A stretch of 64,000 bases of DNA from Deinandra increscens subsp. villosa (GCA_039602395.1 JBCNJP010000025.1:44659980-44723979), one strand, 5' to 3'. Positions 30,815-42,860 are shown, counted from the first letter of the stretch. The notes: generated by a model from the sequence alone, not told the origin. Translations and numbers: made by a program.

Positions 30815-33800
30815 ATGGCAAACGACTTAAAGATTGGAGATAAACATAATATTTCTGCACATATCGGGGTTGCACGGGGCAAACTCGATAAGTTTGGAGG
30901 ACCTGGGATATTCGAGTTTCTGAGGCGTTCGAGAATTCATTATGTTATTACTCAGCAGTGTGACGTGTATAGAGACATCATTCTGGAGTTTTGGAATACG
31001 GCACATACGATTACTGATCCTCCAATTAGAATCGTTGCAACTGTTCAAGGACGACCGCTTGAAGTTACTGAGGTAGACATTCACAGAGTTCTACAATTAG
31101 AGTCTGATACAACAAACGCACGGATTGAATTCCCTCATGAAGATAATGTGGCGTTTTTAAAGCAGATTTGGTATACTGATGATCCGAGTAAAGAATGGGT
31201 GTACAAATCGTCGCTGAGCGTCCCGTACAAGTATCTTGGCGCATGTGTTGTTGGTCTGCTTGGGACACAGAATTTCAGGTCATGATGAAGTCCAGCAGAT
31301 TATCCTATCTATGATGAACGCGTTGGTGATGAATCGGCCGTACAATGTCTCTGGAATGATCTTTCATTACATGAGAGATAATCTGACTCAACGTCAAAAG
31401 AAAGCTGCAATCTACCCCAGATTTCTCCAAATGGTGCTTAATGAAAAATATCCTGATTTGATAAAGAATGCCGCACATAGAATGGAATTGAAGCACATAA
31501 CTGAGTCTAGTGTTGGTGCTCTAGCATCTTACGAGAAGAAAGCACTAGAGTTTCAACCTAAATTGAAGCGATTGATTGACCATCTTGTTAATGTCAATTA
31601 TGTGGCACCAGTAACGGGTGCGCCTCGTCATGATGATGGAAGTGATTCGGAGGAATTGGATTATAGTTGGATAGAAGAACAAAACCAAATACCACAACAA
31701 GGCAGGGTGAAGAGGCCTAAGAGGCAAGTTCCGGTGGTTCAGGAACCGGTGAATCAAGAACCAGAACCAGTGGTATCTCAGCCGCCAATTACTGAACCAG
31801 TAGTCTCAGCATCTGTCACTGTGACTGAGACACCAGCGGTGAATACCCTTGATGATGAATCTGAATCTGATGAAGATTTTCTGAATGCTGAAGCTGACTC
31901 TGAAGATTTCTCTGATACAAACAATCCGTATGTGAGAGTCTTGATCAACTCAAAGTATGTTAAGCTAAGGAAAGGTTGTGATGAGCATTTTGCCTACCGA
32001 ATCAGCAAGAACAAAAGCAACAATCGTTACAAGGATCGTGTGTATGATGTGGTGGCCTCATCTGAATCTGACAAAGATTATAATCCAGATGCTGATGTGG
32101 TTTCCGGCAAAGGTAAAAAGACTGTTACTGGTTCGTCGTCAGTTACTTCAGGCAAAAAGAGGCAGAAATCAGTGGCTGGAGGTAGAATGAAGAAGAGGCT
32201 AGGTGTACAACAGTTCATATTACAGCCTCGTTCTGGTGTATCTACATCAGCTACTCCTGCTGTGTCTGTATCTGAAGCAACAACAACTGATCGGACTTCA
32301 GTGTCTGACGTTCAAGCTGATTTCTTGCAAAATCTGATGAATGCAAACCGTTCCACAACTGTTAGCACAGCACCTTCAGCAAGTGCTGGTGCGCAGTTTG
32401 TAAATCAGCCAGTGGGATCTACGCCCACAACTCCGGTGTTTTCAACTGCAACAGCTACTGCTTCAGCACATTCAACACCTGATGTGAATTTTAACTTCGA
32501 ACAAGGTTCAGTTTCTTTCTCACAAGCCAGTATCTTGCAAAGCGCGTTATCTGATCAACAATCACGAGATTGATGCCTTGAAGGCTAAGTCTGAAGCACA
32601 AGAGAAGATGATTACTGGGCTGCGGTTAGATAATGAAGATTTGAATCAACGGGTTGTAACTCTCTAGAGTCGGGATGAAGTCAAAGATCAGGAGATTCTG
32701 AGATTGAGACGGGCTAGTCAGACTCAATCCAAGATGCTTCTGGAGATGAATGGGCAATTAAAATTCTTGATGGAGAAGTTTAAAGCTCAGGGGGAGATTG
32801 GAGATGGCTTGGGTTGTTCTGAAGATCCGTTGCGATTTCTGAACGATGATCCCGATCAGTATGATCCCGAAGGGAACATTGGTGGAGGACCAGGCCCATC
32901 TGGAACCGCGGGTTCGGGTGCTGGAACATCATCTTCCCAGATGGAGAAAGACTCACGAGAAGCAATGCCGATCACCTCAATTCCATCTAATCAAGTTGCA
33001 AACGAGTATGAGTGATTTTGCAAAAATGTTGCAGACGCTCGAGGAAGGTGAGTTTGTAGGGGATTTGACGGCTGAAGAGTTACAAAGAGTGTTTGATCTA
33101 AATGACGAAGAGATGAGAAAAGCATCTGAGAAAGTTCCAGAGAAATATGAAGATCCTGAACCAGAGTCTGATGAAGACGAAGAGGGTATTTTTGAAGAGG
33201 AGATTGAAATAGAGGATATCATAGAAGAAGAATATCCAGATTTGTACTCCTACTTCAATAATAATCAATCTGGTGATGAGTTTGAGGTATTTCCGAAGGA
33301 AAAAGATGCTGAGGTTGAGGAAATATTGAGAAAGAAAGAGTCTGAAAAACCTGAAGATCCGATGGTTAAGGAGGCAAAGATTCAGAAACAGAGTCAGACA
33401 TGTAAAGAGTTCATGAAAGCCTTTCATGACAATTATGTACCGCCTCCGAAGCCTGTCAAGCAAAGATCGTCTTTCAAATTCAAGGGTCAAGTTTCAGGTG
33501 AAATTATAAGTTGGATGTATGCTTCGAGCTTGAAGTGCTACGGGATTAAACGTGAACATGGAATCCAGTACTTCAAGTGTGCCAAAGATTTCAGTAGTTT
33601 TCCGATTTGGGATATTCGTGAGCTGACAAGAAAGCCATTTTGTTGTTATGGTGATGATTGGTTGGGTATGCACATCAAGAAAACTCTTGAGAGGGAATGT
33701 CAGGAAGGATTTCAGTTTTTAGATCCTCAAAAACCAAAGAGACGGTGATCCCGAACAAGAGTTCACGAAAGAACTGGCAAAAAGTTGATAATCTTGGTGT

Positions 33801-34156
33801 TTCTAAAGAAGCCAGATGTAATGAAGAAAATTCCTCTGATGAAGATGCAACAGGATTTCATCAAGAATCTGAGGTGGTGGTATTACAATGAAAAGACGGG
33901 TGAAGCAGTTATTGTGTTGAAAGAAGACAACCAAGTTGTGAAGATTTATGATCCTATGTGGCTGATCAACTTGTCGTAGGCTGATATTGACGAGTTGTAT
34001 CACAATCCAATCCTGTATCACCCTGATTACATGGATCAAGCGCTGAAGTTCCAAAGGGTGATAAGGGTTTGCTTTGCGTTCAACATATTTGCTGGAAATA
34101 ACCATGAGTTGGTTTGGAAGGATGATGGGGCTGCTACAAATGTTCAAAGTTGGTGA
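30815..34156 (+). pseudogene. C2 ORF3 (Sirevirus third ORF), several frameshifts
   Basis: It starts at MANDLKIGDKH. The N-terminal domain (about 250 residues: YRDIILEFWNTAH, EVTEVDIHRVLQL, YPRFLQMVLNEKYPDL) matches the E ORF3 domain (FWNTAQ, EITEEKIRTTLGL, YPRFIQVILDRYYPNL). Acidic and Ser/Thr-rich linkers and a predicted coiled coil follow. The C-terminal part has repeated modules with W-Y pairs (for example ISWMYASSLKCYGIK and WWYYNEKTGEAVIVL). Frames change near 31270, 32570, 33010 and 33740, and stops occur near 32665 and 33978. I see no signal peptide or membrane span, so 'env-like' is not supported. Similar proteins are common in Asteraceae annotations, from memory. Confidence 0.75.
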
Positions 34157-34175
34157 AGTACGGTCCAGCTATTGC

Positions 34176-34187
34176 CAAGGGGGAGTT
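34176..34187 (+). promoter_or_regulatory. C2 polypurine tract
   Basis: CCAAGGGGGAGTT-type tract directly before the 3' LTR. Confidence 0.92.
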
Positions 34188-34539
34188 TGTTGATACACGA
34201 TATGGCAATGAGCTGGATCAAATGAAGACACGAAGATTTCTAGTTTTGGGTCTGGTGGCCGAACTCCGGCCGAACCTTGGCCGAGCCTTGGCCGAACCTG
34301 AGGTTCGGACAAGCCAAGGAGTTCGGACACCCGTAGGCTATATATAAGTCGTTTGTGTCTTTGTAACTGAACAAGTTTTTGAGAGCGAGCGAACTTTTGT
34401 CTGTGAGATTGTGTGTGTACTCTGATTCTCTTGTTATTACGTTTTTAATGAGAGATTGAGTTTATTTACCTTGTTGTGTTTGCATTCTCACGTATACGAT
34501 TGTTATCGACCAAACCGATCCAACGTTCAGTCACTTTCA
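34188..34539 (+). repeat. C2 3' LTR
   Basis: 352 bp; five substitutions and a one-base insertion relative to 20426-20776. It is followed by the CAAAC duplication. Confidence 0.95.
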
Positions 34540-35414
34540 CAAACTCCAATATGAAGCTTTACGATGGAACCATAGATCCTGAAGAACACGTAGCACATTA
34601 CCGGGAGCGTATGGAGATCAATCCTATTCCGACAGAAATCAAAGAAGCCTGTCTATGCAAAGGCTTCGGATCAACCTTAACGGGACCAGCCATGAAATGG
34701 CTACTGAGCATTCCTCCTAACACTATTACATCATTTTCTCATTTAGTTAACCTGTTTAACAATCAATTTTCTTGCAGCAGGACCTTTGAGAAGCTCACAG
34801 GTTACCTGTACCGAATAATTCAGAAGCCAGATGAGCCTCTCAGGGAATACATTGCCAGATTCGGACGAGAATCTCTTGAGATTCCTAATCTGGATATGGC
34901 AACAGCAGTAGAAGCCTTTAAAATGGGGCTCTCAAAGGATTCACGTTTTTACGATGACCTTGTCATCGCTCCTTGTAGGAACCTTGATGAAGTACGCAGT
35001 AGAGCCTTGAGATTTATCCGTTTGGAAGACGACAAGAGGATCCACCAAAGATTGGAGGTTCCTAAATATGATCCCAACAGCAAGAAGGCGGAATCCCCCG
35101 GGAAGCCGTATAGATCTCGTCCATACTCCAAACCCGAAAATCACGAAATCAATGCTGTTGACCAAGACGATGATGATGAGGAGTACCCTAAGGTATCTGA
35201 ATACTGTTTTTCAGTTGATATTGGTGGTTTGATGTGTGCTATGCAGGACCTAGGTGATAAGGCAAGATGGCCTAGGAAGGATACTAAGCAGGGATCCTGG
35301 AAAGACAAGACCAAGTGGTGTGCCTTCCATGAAGATTTTGGCCACCTAACAGACGAATGTATAGCACTCTGAAAGGAAATCAGCTATCTACTCAGCAAGG
35401 GGCATCTTAAAGAA
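34540..35414 (+). pseudogene. gag: Element B gag, 3' part
   Basis: It continues the capsid domain after C2: MKLYDGTIDPEEHVAHY, MKWLLSIPPN, FNNQFSCSRTF, MGLSKDSRFYDDL, then an acidic DDDDEEYPK stretch and WCAFHEDFGHLTDEC, a zinc-finger-like motif. A TGA at 35370-35372 interrupts the frame where A reads through (IAMHKE). The frame then continues into protease. Confidence 0.87.
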
Positions 35415-36119
35415 TTGATAGGCAGAAAGAAGGTCAAGACTCAGGAAGCCGACAAGGTGCCTCAGAGAGCAGCTTCTCCACCACAGGATGCCCAGATAAT
35501 CAACTTCATCTCAGGAGGCTCAGACATCTGCGGCACTTCGTATTCCTCAGCCAAAAAGCATGCTAAGGAATCCAAATCCGAACAGGGTGACAGACCTGTC
35601 CGGACGTCCACTCTAACTCAAGACAAACTCATATCTTTTGATGAGAGTGATCGTTCTCATGTTCAGGATCCTCATCATGATAGTCTTGTGGTTACTTTAT
35701 ATATTGCTAACCATTTTGTTCGCAGGATCCTGATTGATAATGGAAGCTCAGTAAACATAATCCGTCTTGATATGCTCAAAAAGATGGGGATCCCGGAAAC
35801 TGAAATAGTTGCAAGATCCTCAGTCTTGGTTGGCTTCAGCGGTGAAACTAAAAGCACCGTTGGGGATATCAGGTTGCCGGTATATATAGAGGGGGTAAAC
35901 TCTACGCAAAAATTATGTGTTATAGATTCTCTCTCTTGTTGCAATATTATTCTTGGCAGGCCATGGATCCATGAGATGAAGGCAGTTCCCTCAACTTATC
36001 ACCAATGTATCAAGCTTCCTACACCTTGGGGAGTTGTAAGAATTGAAAGTGACCAGCAGGAAGCCAAGAACTGTTACTCAACTTTGATGAAGAACACCAC
36101 TAAGGTGACGAAAGGATAG
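35415..36119 (+). CDS. Element B aspartic protease region
   Basis: In the same frame as gag: FISGGSDICGTSY, then ILIDNGSSVNIIRLD with the catalytic Asp and a Gly-Ser-Ser context typical of this clade, then CNIILGRPWIHEMKA and IKLPTPWGVV. It ends at TAG 36117-36119. The stop is followed by CAA TTA, the TMV-type leaky context, after which the RT frame continues in phase. A has the same TAG CAA TTA. In B a second TAG at 36126-36128 follows, where A has AAG. Confidence 0.82.
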   Translation: MIGRKKVKTQEADKVPQRAASPPQDAQIINFISGGSDICGTSYSSAKKHAKESKSEQGDRPVRTSTLTQDKLISFDESDRSHVQDPHHDSLVVTLYIANHFVRRILIDNGSSVNIIRLDMLKKMGIPETEIVARSSVLVGFSGETKSTVGDIRLPVYIEGVNSTQKLCVIDSLSCCNIILGRPWIHEMKAVPSTYHQCIKLPTPWGVVRIESDQQEAKNCYSTLMKNTTKVTKG

Positions 36120-36125
36120 CAATTA
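36117..36125 (+). promoter_or_regulatory. Candidate stop-codon readthrough signal between PR and RT in B
   Basis: TAG CAA TTA in frame between protease and RT. It fits the CAR-YYA context known to allow UAG readthrough in plant tobamoviruses. The same nine bases occur at A 13143-13151. B also carries a later TAG at 36126, probably a mutation. Confidence 0.55.
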
Positions 36126-36128
36126 TAG

Positions 36129-37658
36129 AAAAAGGCACCTGAAGTGCAGGAGGACAGGGAGCTGGATGTCAAAGAAGTGCCTTTAGACCCTGGAAATCCT
36201 GAAATCAAGGTGCTCAAGGGAACGAGTATCCCAGCAAATGTTGAGCAGGAATTACTTCAGCTTCTCAAATCCAAAACTTCAACTTTCGCCTGGAAGCATG
36301 AAGATATGACAGGTATCCCTAAACATGTAATTACTCATAAACTTGGTCTACATCCTTCTTTCAGGCCTATACAGCAGAAAAGGAGGAAGTTCGCTCCAGA
36401 GAAGAATATAATCATCCAGGAGGAAGTTGACAAGCTTCTCAAAACCAAGATGATTAGAGAAGTCAAATATCCTAGGTGGCTAGCAAATGTGGTGGTGGTC
36501 CAGAAGAAGAATGGAAAGTGGAGAGTTTGTGTCGATTACACAGACTTGAATAAGGCCTGTCCTAAGGATCCTTTTCTACTTCCCCATATTGATGCTATGG
36601 TGGATGCCACGGCTGGTCACGAGATGCTCACTTTCATGGATGCTTCAGCAGGATTCCAAAAAATTCAAATGGAACCATGCGATCAGGAGCATACGGCATT
36701 TATGACTCCAACAGGTATATATTGTTACACTGCTATGCCCTTTGGTTTAAGAAATGCAGGTGCCACCTACCAGAGGCTCGTCAATATGATGTTCAAAGAG
36801 CAACTGGGGGACACGATGGAAGTCTACATAGATGACATGGTGGTGAAATCTAAGAAAGCTGAAGATCACATCAGGGATCTCCAAACTGCCTTCGATATCC
36901 TTGATCAGTACAACATGAAGCTCAATCCCTCCAAATGCCACTTTGGAGTGCGAGCTGGAAAATTCTTAGGATACATGGTTACCGAAAGAGGGATCGAAGC
37001 AAGCCCAGAGCAGATCAAAGCAATCTTAAATTTGAAGTCCCCATCAAATGTAAAAGAAGAACAAAGGTTGACAGGAAGAATCGCAGCACTCAACAGGTTC
37101 ATTTCAAGATCCTCAGAAAAAAGTAAGGATTTCTACGATATCCTGAGGAAAAATAAGAAATTCGAGTGGACTGAGAAGCATGAAGAAGCCCTGAAGTGCC
37201 TGAAAGACTACCTATCAGCAGCCCCATTGCTAATGAAACCAGAAGATGGAGAACAACTATATTTATATCTCACTGTTTCCGGAAGCTCAATCAGTGCAGT
37301 CCTGGTAAAAGAGCATCAAGGTCAGCAACATCCGGTATATTATGTAAGTAAAACTCTGCTAGAAGCAGAATCCAGGTATTCTCACCTTGAAAAATTAATT
37401 CTAGCTCTTATAATGGCTTCCACTAAACTTAGACATTATTTTGAAACTCACGCTATAATTGTAAAATCTAACTATCCTATCAAGGCAGTTCTCAGGAAGT
37501 CGGAAATGTCAGGAAGGATGGCTAAGTGGGCAGCCAAGCTGAGTGCCTATGACATCAAATATGAACCAAGAACAGCAATCAAGTCCCAAGCATTAGCTGA
37601 CTTTGTGGCGGATTTCAGCAGTGACATTGAACCAGAAGTTGAGAAAGAAGTCCAGTAG
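36129..37658 (+). CDS. pol: Element B reverse transcriptase and RNase H1
   Basis: A continuous frame of about 500 codons. RT signatures: LANVVVVQKKNGKWRVCVDY, LPHIDAMVDATAGHEMLTFMDA, MPFGLRNAGATYQRLVN, and the catalytic YIDDMVVKS near 36826. RNase H follows: LYLYLTVSGSSISAVLVKE, SRYSHLEKLILALIMASTKL and SQALADFVADFSSD. It ends at TAG 37656-37658, before the second RNase H. A has no stop at that point, so this TAG looks like damage. Confidence 0.9.
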   Translation, partial: KKAPEVQEDRELDVKEVPLDPGNPEIKVLKGTSIPANVEQELLQLLKSKTSTFAWKHEDMTGIPKHVITHKLGLHPSFRPIQQKRRKFAPEKNIIIQEEVDKLLKTKMIREVKYPRWLANVVVVQKKNGKWRVCVDYTDLNKACPKDPFLLPHIDAMVDATAGHEMLTFMDASAGFQKIQMEPCDQEHTAFMTPTGIYCYTAMPFGLRNAGATYQRLVNMMFKEQLGDTMEVYIDDMVVKSKKAEDHIRDLQTAFDILDQYNMKLNPSKCHFGVRAGKFLGYMVTERGIEASPEQIKAILNLKSPSNVKEEQRLTGRIAALNRFISRSSEKSKDFYDILRKNKKFEWTEKHEEALKCLKDYLSAAPLLMKPEDGEQLYLYLTVSGSSISAVLVKEHQGQQHPVYYVSKTLLEAESRYSHLEKLILALIMASTKLRHYFETHAIIVKSNYPIKAVLRKSEMSGRMAKWAAKLSAYDIKYEPRTAIKSQALADFVADFSSDIEPEVEKEVQ

Positions 37659-38110
37659 CTTGAGAAGCTCAAGGAAGACTGGATCCTATATACTGACGGC
37701 TCCTCAAATGTCAGAGGAACAGGACTGGAAATCCTGCTAAAATCGCCACAGGGGGACATAATACCTCTATCCATATCCTGTGAATTCCAGGCCACCAATA
37801 ATGAAGCTGAATATGAAGCTTTGATTGCTGGATTACAGCTGGCTAGGGATATGGGAATCCTGTCTATACAAGTGTTTGTTGATTCTCTCTTATTGACTAA
37901 CCAATTTAATGGCTCTTATGCAGTGAGAGAAGAAAATCTGATCAAATATCTTGAAATTGTTAAAAAATTGTCTCTATTTTTCGAAAAGTTTAACATTTCG
38001 CAGGTACCAAGAGAAGATAATGCAGAAGCCGATGCCTTGGAAAACTTGACTTCATCGCTCAGGATTCCTGAGGATGTCAAGATTCCAATAACTCACATCC
38101 TGACGCCAGC
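37659..38110 (+). CDS. Element B archaeal-type RNase H (aRNH)
   Basis: In the same frame after the stop: WILYTDGSSNVRGTGLEI, NEAEYEALIAGLQLARDMG, VFVDSLLLTNQFNG and VPREDNAEADALENL. This is the second RNase H that defines Tat-clade elements. The DGSS, E and D residues expected for the active site are visible. Confidence 0.85.
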
Positions 38111-38519
38111 GATAGCTCTACAGGAAGCTCAGGCTGTTGACAATAATGTAGGCGCAGACGTTAAGAGTCCTGAAGAAGTTCAGGAATCCCGGACTTACCC
38201 AATCAAGAAGTATCTCAAAGATGGGGAGATTCCCAAGGGCGAAAATCCCAGGGCTTTTCGCACAAAGGTAGTACCCTATACTATTATTAACAATATCCTA
38301 TATAGAAGATCTCTTGCAGGTGTCTACTTAAGGTGCCTAGAGAAGTCAGAAGCTCTTGAGGCGCTTGAAGACATCCACAGTGGAGATTGTGGGAACCATA
38401 CAGGGGGCAGGGCACTGTTCTCTAAAGTTCTCAGATTCGGGTATTATTGGCCAACTATGAAGAAGGATGCCGCAAGCTTCTCTCAGAAATGTGATGCTTG
38501 TCAAAGGCATGGCAATATC
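38111..38519 (+). pseudogene. Element B integrase, 5' part (split by D)
   Basis: A linker is followed by the zinc-binding HHCC domain: GDCGNHTGGRALFSK and YYWPTMKKDAASFSQKC-DACQRHGNI. D is inserted right after this motif, at ATATC. The catalytic core resumes at 43112. Confidence 0.88.
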
Positions 38520-38753
38520 TATTGGCTATGGATATCATAAAGGGATTTAAGAGAAACAATGAATATTTTTGTATATCCATTACAAAGAAAAAACACATAT
38601 AAATACTTGAATGCAAAGAGAATTAAATGGAAAGAGTAGCTGGTTTCTTGGTGTCTCCTAGCTGTTAATGGGCTGTGATTAACAGATGAATATGGAAGGA
38701 AATGATAAACACAGATCCCTCAATTATCCCACTCAAATATTTATTTTCTAACA
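38520..38753 (-). repeat. D 3' LTR
   Basis: 234 bp; in element sense TGTTAGAAAAT...AGCCAATA, ending in TA rather than CA. Two differences from the partner. Confidence 0.95.
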
Positions 38754-38765
38754 CTCCCCCTCAAG
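38754..38765 (-). promoter_or_regulatory. D polypurine tract
   Basis: Minus strand CTTGAGGGGGAG directly before the TGTTAG start of the 3' LTR. Confidence 0.92.
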
Positions 38766-41700
38766 TTAAGTAGTGGGATTTCCAATACTTAACTTGGCAA
38801 GACAAGTATTGAGAATTCTGCTATTCACGGCTTTAGTTAATATATCTGCAAGCTGGTCTTCAGATCGGATGAATGGGAGCTCAATGAGTCCTGCTTCCAG
38901 TTTCTCTTTGATAAAATGTCTATCAATTTCAACGTGTTTGGTGCGATCATGTTGGACGGGGTTCTCGGAGATTTGGATTGAAGCTTCATTATCACACATA
39001 ATCCTGCAAGTTTGGTTTGGGGGAAAACCAATTTCGGTTAGGAGCTTACGTATCCATAGTACTTCGGCAATACCTCGTGCTATTCCTCTAAATTCAGCTT
39101 CGGCACTAGACAGGGCAACGACTTTTTGCTTTTTGCTTTTCCATGTAACCAGGTTTCCACCAACTAGAGTGAAATACCCTGATGTCGATCTCCTGTTTCC
39201 TTTATCTCCTGCCCAGTCTGCATCTGTATAGGCTTGAATCTCAAGGTGTTTGTTCGGTTTGAAGAGTAACCCATGGTTCACTGTACCTTTGAGGTATTTG
39301 ATAATTCTCCATACTGTTTCCATATGTGTTGCTTGTGGCTGATGCATGAACTGGCTGACAATGCCTACTGCGTAGGCTATATATGGTCTGGTGTGTGAGA
39401 GATATATTAACTTCCCAACCAATTTTTGGTATCTTTCTCTGTCAGCTGCCTTTGCTCCTTCTATTATGTGTAGCTTATGGTTTACCATCATTGGAGTTTC
39501 TGCGGGCTTGCAGTCGAGCATCCATGTTTCTGCTAAAAGGTCTAACACATACTTCTTTTGACATATGAAAATTCCCGTTTTGACCTTAGTACTTCGATAC
39601 CTAGGAAGTACTTAAGTCTCCCCAGATCCTTCATCTCAAAATCTGTAAACAGATTCTCCCTTAGCCTTGTGATTTCTTCTGCATCATCTCCTGTAATAAT
39701 CATATCATCAACATATATGATTAGACATGTTACAAGTTTACCTCTACGTTTGATAAAGAGGGTGTGGTCTGAATTGCTTTGTCGAAACCCATATTTTCTT
39801 CATGGCTAGAGTGAATTTTCCAAACCACGCTCGAGGAGATTGCTTGAGGCCATAGAGAGATTTTTTTAGCCTGCAAACTTCAGTTGTTTTGAAATCCTTT
39901 TTGAATCCAGGTGGTGCCTCCATGTAGACTTCTTCTTTTAATTCTCCATGTAGAAATGCGTTCGTCACATCGAATTGATGAAGTGGTCAGTCTTTATTAG
40001 CTGCTATTGAGAATAAAACTCTGATAGTGTCAATTTTTGCTACTGGAGAGAAAGTCTTTGAATAGTCGATTCCATATGTCTGAGTGTACCCCTTTGGAAC
40101 TAGACGTGCCTTGTACCTTTCAATGGTTCCATCTGCTCTGTGTTTGACAGAGAAGACCCAACGGCAACCAACAGGTCTTTTCCCTGATGGAAGGGTGCAT
40201 TTTTCCCATGTGTCATTCCTCATTAGTGCACCCATCTCTAACTCCATTGCTTTTCTCCAGTTTTGTGACTTCAGGGCTTGTTCAACATTTTTGGGAATTT
40301 GTTCAGCATAAAGTGCTGATTCAAACGTTTTGGCTTCTTTAGTTAAGTTCCCTGTTGCTATATCGGCCATAAGAAACCTGGAATTTCTAGATTGCTTTTC
40401 TGGGGTATATCGTTTTGGAGGAACCCCTCGATTTGATCTTGGTGGTAGCACATATGCTCCAGTGGTATTGTCTTGTGTCTGGTCTTCTTGTGGTTCAGTG
40501 GGTTCTGTTGCTATTTCATCAAAAATATCATGAGTTTCACTAGTTTGATTACACTCATGGGTTTCAGAAGTACTTACCTCGGACACCAGGTTGGGAGGAA
40601 TTGGTTCTGTGACACTGATCGATGCAGACTGTTGTGGACTAGGTGACTCATTTGGAATGTTGTGACTAATCTCCTCTTCTGATGGTATGCTTCTAAGCCA
40701 ACTCAATGTATCATTAATATCCGTCTCCTCCTCACTACTATGTTGGGATTTGTAAAAGAACTCTGTTTCAAGGAAGTCACAATCCATGGTGGTGTATGTA
40801 TGGCGTTTTCGAGGACTGTAGCATCGGTAACCTTTCTGGTTAATTCCGTATCCGACAAACACACATTTTTCTGCACATGGATCGAGTTTGGTTCTATCGG
40901 TTTTAGGTATGTGAACAAAGACAGAGCACCCGAAGATTCGTGGTTGAAGGGTAAGAGTTGGTGGAAGTTTTGTGAACTCGGATAGAGTTTGTAGTGGGGT
41001 TTTTAGGTTAAGAGCTTTGGTTGGTAATCTATTGATAAGGTAGGTGGCAGTTGCCAAGGCTTCAGGCCAGAAGAACTTGGGGGTTTGGGATTCGATTAGG
41101 AGGGCACGAGTTATTTCGAGAAGAATACGATTCTTCCGTTCAACCGTACCATTTTGTTCAGGGGTATGAGGGCATGAGGTTTGGTGGATTATTCCCTTTG
41201 CTTGACAAAAATTTTTCATTGAAGTATTAACAAATTCACCCCCGTTATTGGATCTTAGGGTTTGAATGTTGGTCTGGAATTGTGTTTGCACCATTGTAAA
41301 AAACATTGTGAATTTATCAAATACTTCAGATTTGTGTTTTAAAAAATAGACCCATGTCATACGGGTGCAATCATCAACAAACAATACAAAGAAACGATAA
41401 TTTTGTCCACCCATGACCTCCGCGGGTCCCCAAACATCCGCATGAATCAAAGAAAAAGGTGAACCAACTCTAGTGTTATTCGGTTTAAAGGAATGTCTAT
41501 GACTTTTGGCCAACTGACATACTTCACAGTTCAATACTTTATTTGAAGGGAAAAGTTTTGGAAATAGTAAACGTAAATAACCGATAGATGGATGTCCCAA
41601 TCGCCTATGCCATAACCAAGCTTCTCTATCTGTGGTTCCATGAGCTAGCATTGTAGTTCCTTCATGAGTCACTTCGTCCACGTAATATAATCCTTGTCGT

Positions 41701-42782
41701 TCAGTGCCACGCCCAATAATCACTCCTGTCTTGATATCCTGTAAAATACAAAATGTAGGATGCATCAAAACAGTACAATTGAGTTCCTTTGTCACATGGC
41801 TAATAGATAACAATTTATGTGATAGTGAGGGGACATAAAGACAATTTGAGAGTTTTAGCGATGGTGTTATTTCAACAATCCCGCCTCCTTTTACGTCCAT
41901 TATCCCTCCATTTGCGGTTTGGATTTGTGTTTTATGTGGTGCCGATGTTGAGACGATATCTAGTTTTTCATACGTCATGGTGTCGGTGGCTCCACAATCT
42001 AGTATCCACGACCTTTCTTGCTTCCCACTATGATTTTTAACTAGATTAGAAAATCCATTTATAATATTGAAAATGTCTTGTGGGTTATTTTCACCAGCTT
42101 TGGAACTCAAGGGGTCTTGGTGAAAACTATTAAAACTTAGGGGTTCAGTTTTAACACTTTTGAAAGTTAGGGGGTGTTGCTGAAAATTGACAACCTTTTT
42201 TAGATTAAAAGTGGTAGGGCTTGAAGAAAGAACTTCAAACCCGTTACCTGCAATTACGGCCGTCGCATCAGACAATTTTCCACCGCAAATCGCCGCTGCA
42301 CATCTTTCTTTCTCACCACATTCGGTCGCCGCTAGATCCACGAAACCATCACTGAGAGAAGAAACCCAGTTACTTGTTGTTGGTATGCTACCGTCGCCAC
42401 CATTGCCACCATCGCTACGGCTGTTGGCGTCGATGGTAGTAGTAGAGTTGCCTACGGAGACAGTAGCTATCCTCTTCTCGGTTCCGGTGAGTTTTTCGCT
42501 CCTTTTGTGATCTTCCGACCACCACTTGGGATATACTTCTTTGATGATTATTGAACCGATTTTCTTCCCCGACGGATCGAATCGCCGCTGATATTTTGTT
42601 ACGAGTCCTAAACCATCAGGGTTCTTCGATTCGGTGACTGCTGCAACACCGTGTTGTGATTGAACTTCATCGGAGACTGTTCTCTGATCAAGTTTTGGGT
42701 TTTGAGGCTGGAATTTGAAACCATTTAACAGTTTAGTAGATTGGATAGAAAGATCAGTGTTTGAGTTGCCTTCTGTCGACAT
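38766..42782 (-). pseudogene. pol: D gag-pol remnant
   Basis: The ATG at 42782 opens 931 codons. Residues 1-260 have no capsid or CCHC motif. The protease site reads WILDCGATDTM (Cys in place of the usual Ser). The pre-integrase region is HRRLGHPSIGYLRL with CEVCQLAKSH. The integrase core is HADVWGP, then LRSNNGGEF, where the second catalytic Asp is Asn, then EQNGTVERKN. RT begins near WRKAMELEMGALMRND and stops at a TGA near 39986. It resumes (MTNAFLHGELKEEVY) and changes frame around 39780 and 39570; YVDDMIITGD is readable in between. RNase H is intact from 39548 (YTDADWAGDKGNRRST, SSAEAEFRGIARG, CDNEASIQISENP). Confidence 0.9.
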
Positions 42783-42860
42783 GGTGACTCAAAGACCGAT
42801 GAAGGTTGGCTGAGAGCAGTAGATGATGAGCAATTTTGTGGTCCTAGAATTCAGACCATT

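Larger units (their letters stand above)
20426..34539 (+). mobile_element. C2: full-length Sirevirus-type Ty1/copia element with ORF3
   Basis: A 14,114-bp element with a perfect CAAAC duplication (20421-20425 and 34540-34544). LTRs of 351 and 352 bp differ by five substitutions and one indel. The order is LTR, tRNA-iMet site, leader with GTTCGG words, very long gag, protease, integrase, RT, RNase H, a 2.1-kb non-coding block with structured repeats, ORF3, polypurine tract, LTR. This is the Sirevirus plan with the optional third ORF. Gag-pol has at least eight in-frame stops and a frame change, so it is not autonomous. Confidence 0.95.
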
